A stretch of 22,785 nt of DNA from the NCBI GenBank assembly GCA_051745935.1, contig JBNJEM010000047.1:1-22785 (forward strand), written 5' to 3'. The stretch's first letter is position 1. Every line of letters starts with the position of its first letter. The position numbers and the translations under genes are program-made. Below the pieces are notes generated by a model. It was not told the DNA's origin, searched no databases, and saw only the letters and a list, made by a program, of their open reading frames with translations. Source of the DNA: JBNJEM01 sp051745935. GTDB lineage: Bacteria > Planctomycetota > Planctomycetia > Pirellulales > Pirellulaceae. Shown piece after piece: positions 22,257 to 22,785 of this stretch.

Positions 22257-22785
22257 TGTGTATCGATCCTTTCAGTCTCGGCTGTGACGTGACGGCCAAG
22301 CCACCACTGAGATTCGAGCCCGCCGCCAAATGTCCGTTATTAAATGATCAGTGGTCTGCTACCAATGCAACTGTTGGGCCATTTGTCTTCCAGACTCGCG
22401 CCGCCGCGAGGCTTCCGGCATGCCCAATGGCACAAGTCGAATGTCGTAAGCATTCCTGACGCTCCCCAGCTCGACATGAGGGCTCTGCACTGCCCCCAAT
22501 TGCAGCACCGCCGCGATGCTCCGATCGATGCTCGAAACCCTGGCAGCCCCCGCCTGGCCCGATGAAAAATTCTAAGTCCTTCTCAACCACTCTGTTCTGT
22601 CTTGCCTCCTCGCCCCTGTCGAATCAAGGACCTAAGGGACCAAAGGGAACACGGCAGGGCGGGGTTCACTCGTGAAAGAAACCCCGCGGAACGGATGCGA
22701 GCCCCCCTAGTGGCCCCAGTCTGCCTAAGTTCCGAGGTTTTGATCAGCCCAGGCCCTCCCTGCCAGCCGCCCTCCCCGCTGTAGC
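22257..22785. other. Right-end region without a supported gene
   Basis: Short open frames occur on both strands (for example 22348-22590 minus and 22602 to the window end, plus), but none resembles a known family. Structure seen: GCGGGGTT at 22659-22666 pairs with AACCCCGC at 22680-22687 (perfect 8 bp, 13-base loop, no T tract). Just before it is a 9-base iteration GGACCTAAG GGACCAAAG GGA near 22628-22648. The zinc peptidase promoter probably lies at the left edge. Confidence 0.45.

Overview
The window looks like chromosomal DNA of a Gram-negative, KDO/LPS-making bacterium, most likely a planctomycete (Pirellulales-type). This is inference from gene content, since no rRNA marker is present. 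Pointers are a kdsD-kdsC pair followed by a giant LptC/LptA-like protein, a bacterial deoxyhypusine-synthase homologue, a HEAGH zinc peptidase, sparse gene packing and many short dispersed or tandem repeats.

Layout. 1-1523 is an accessory, partly decayed segment: the C-terminal end of a ParE/RelE toxin, a small orphan gene with its own ribosome binding site and terminator, an antitoxin-like small gene, and the C-terminal remnant of a D-2-hydroxyacid dehydrogenase carrying a 100-bp repeat. 1657-3981 (+) holds an OPT-family transporter and a two-TM/coiled-coil protein. 4036-5047 holds a small interrupted ORF, a 441-bp deletion derivative of an insertion sequence with intact terminal inverted repeats, and three 81-bp tandem repeats. 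5098-10124 (+) is a probable operon: arabinose-5-phosphate isomerase, KDO-8-phosphate phosphatase and a 1125-aa membrane-anchored OstA/LptA-like protein (KDO synthesis plus LPS transport).

10317-12119 (-) has a PDZ plus YbaY-like secreted protein with an internal 15-bp repeat, then a hemolysin III/PAQR membrane protein. 12120-13777 is noncoding and contains a 16-bp minisatellite. 13778-15402 (+) has a DUF1294 membrane protein and the deoxyhypusine-synthase homologue, converging on AMP nucleosidase (15474-16652, -). 16970-18454 (-) is an MFS transporter. 19106-21034 (-) is dnaK with a clear terminator. 21576-22256 (-) is a YugP-type zinc metallopeptidase. The last 530 bases show no convincing gene.

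The most distinctive signal is a 100-bp dispersed element bounded by TATA. There are six full or partial copies, full copies are up to about 98% identical, one lies inside a coding remnant, and two form a head-to-tail pair sharing a TATA upstream of dnaK. It behaves like a small non-autonomous mobile or amplifying repeat. I see no complete unknown multi-gene system such as a defence island or biosynthetic cluster.
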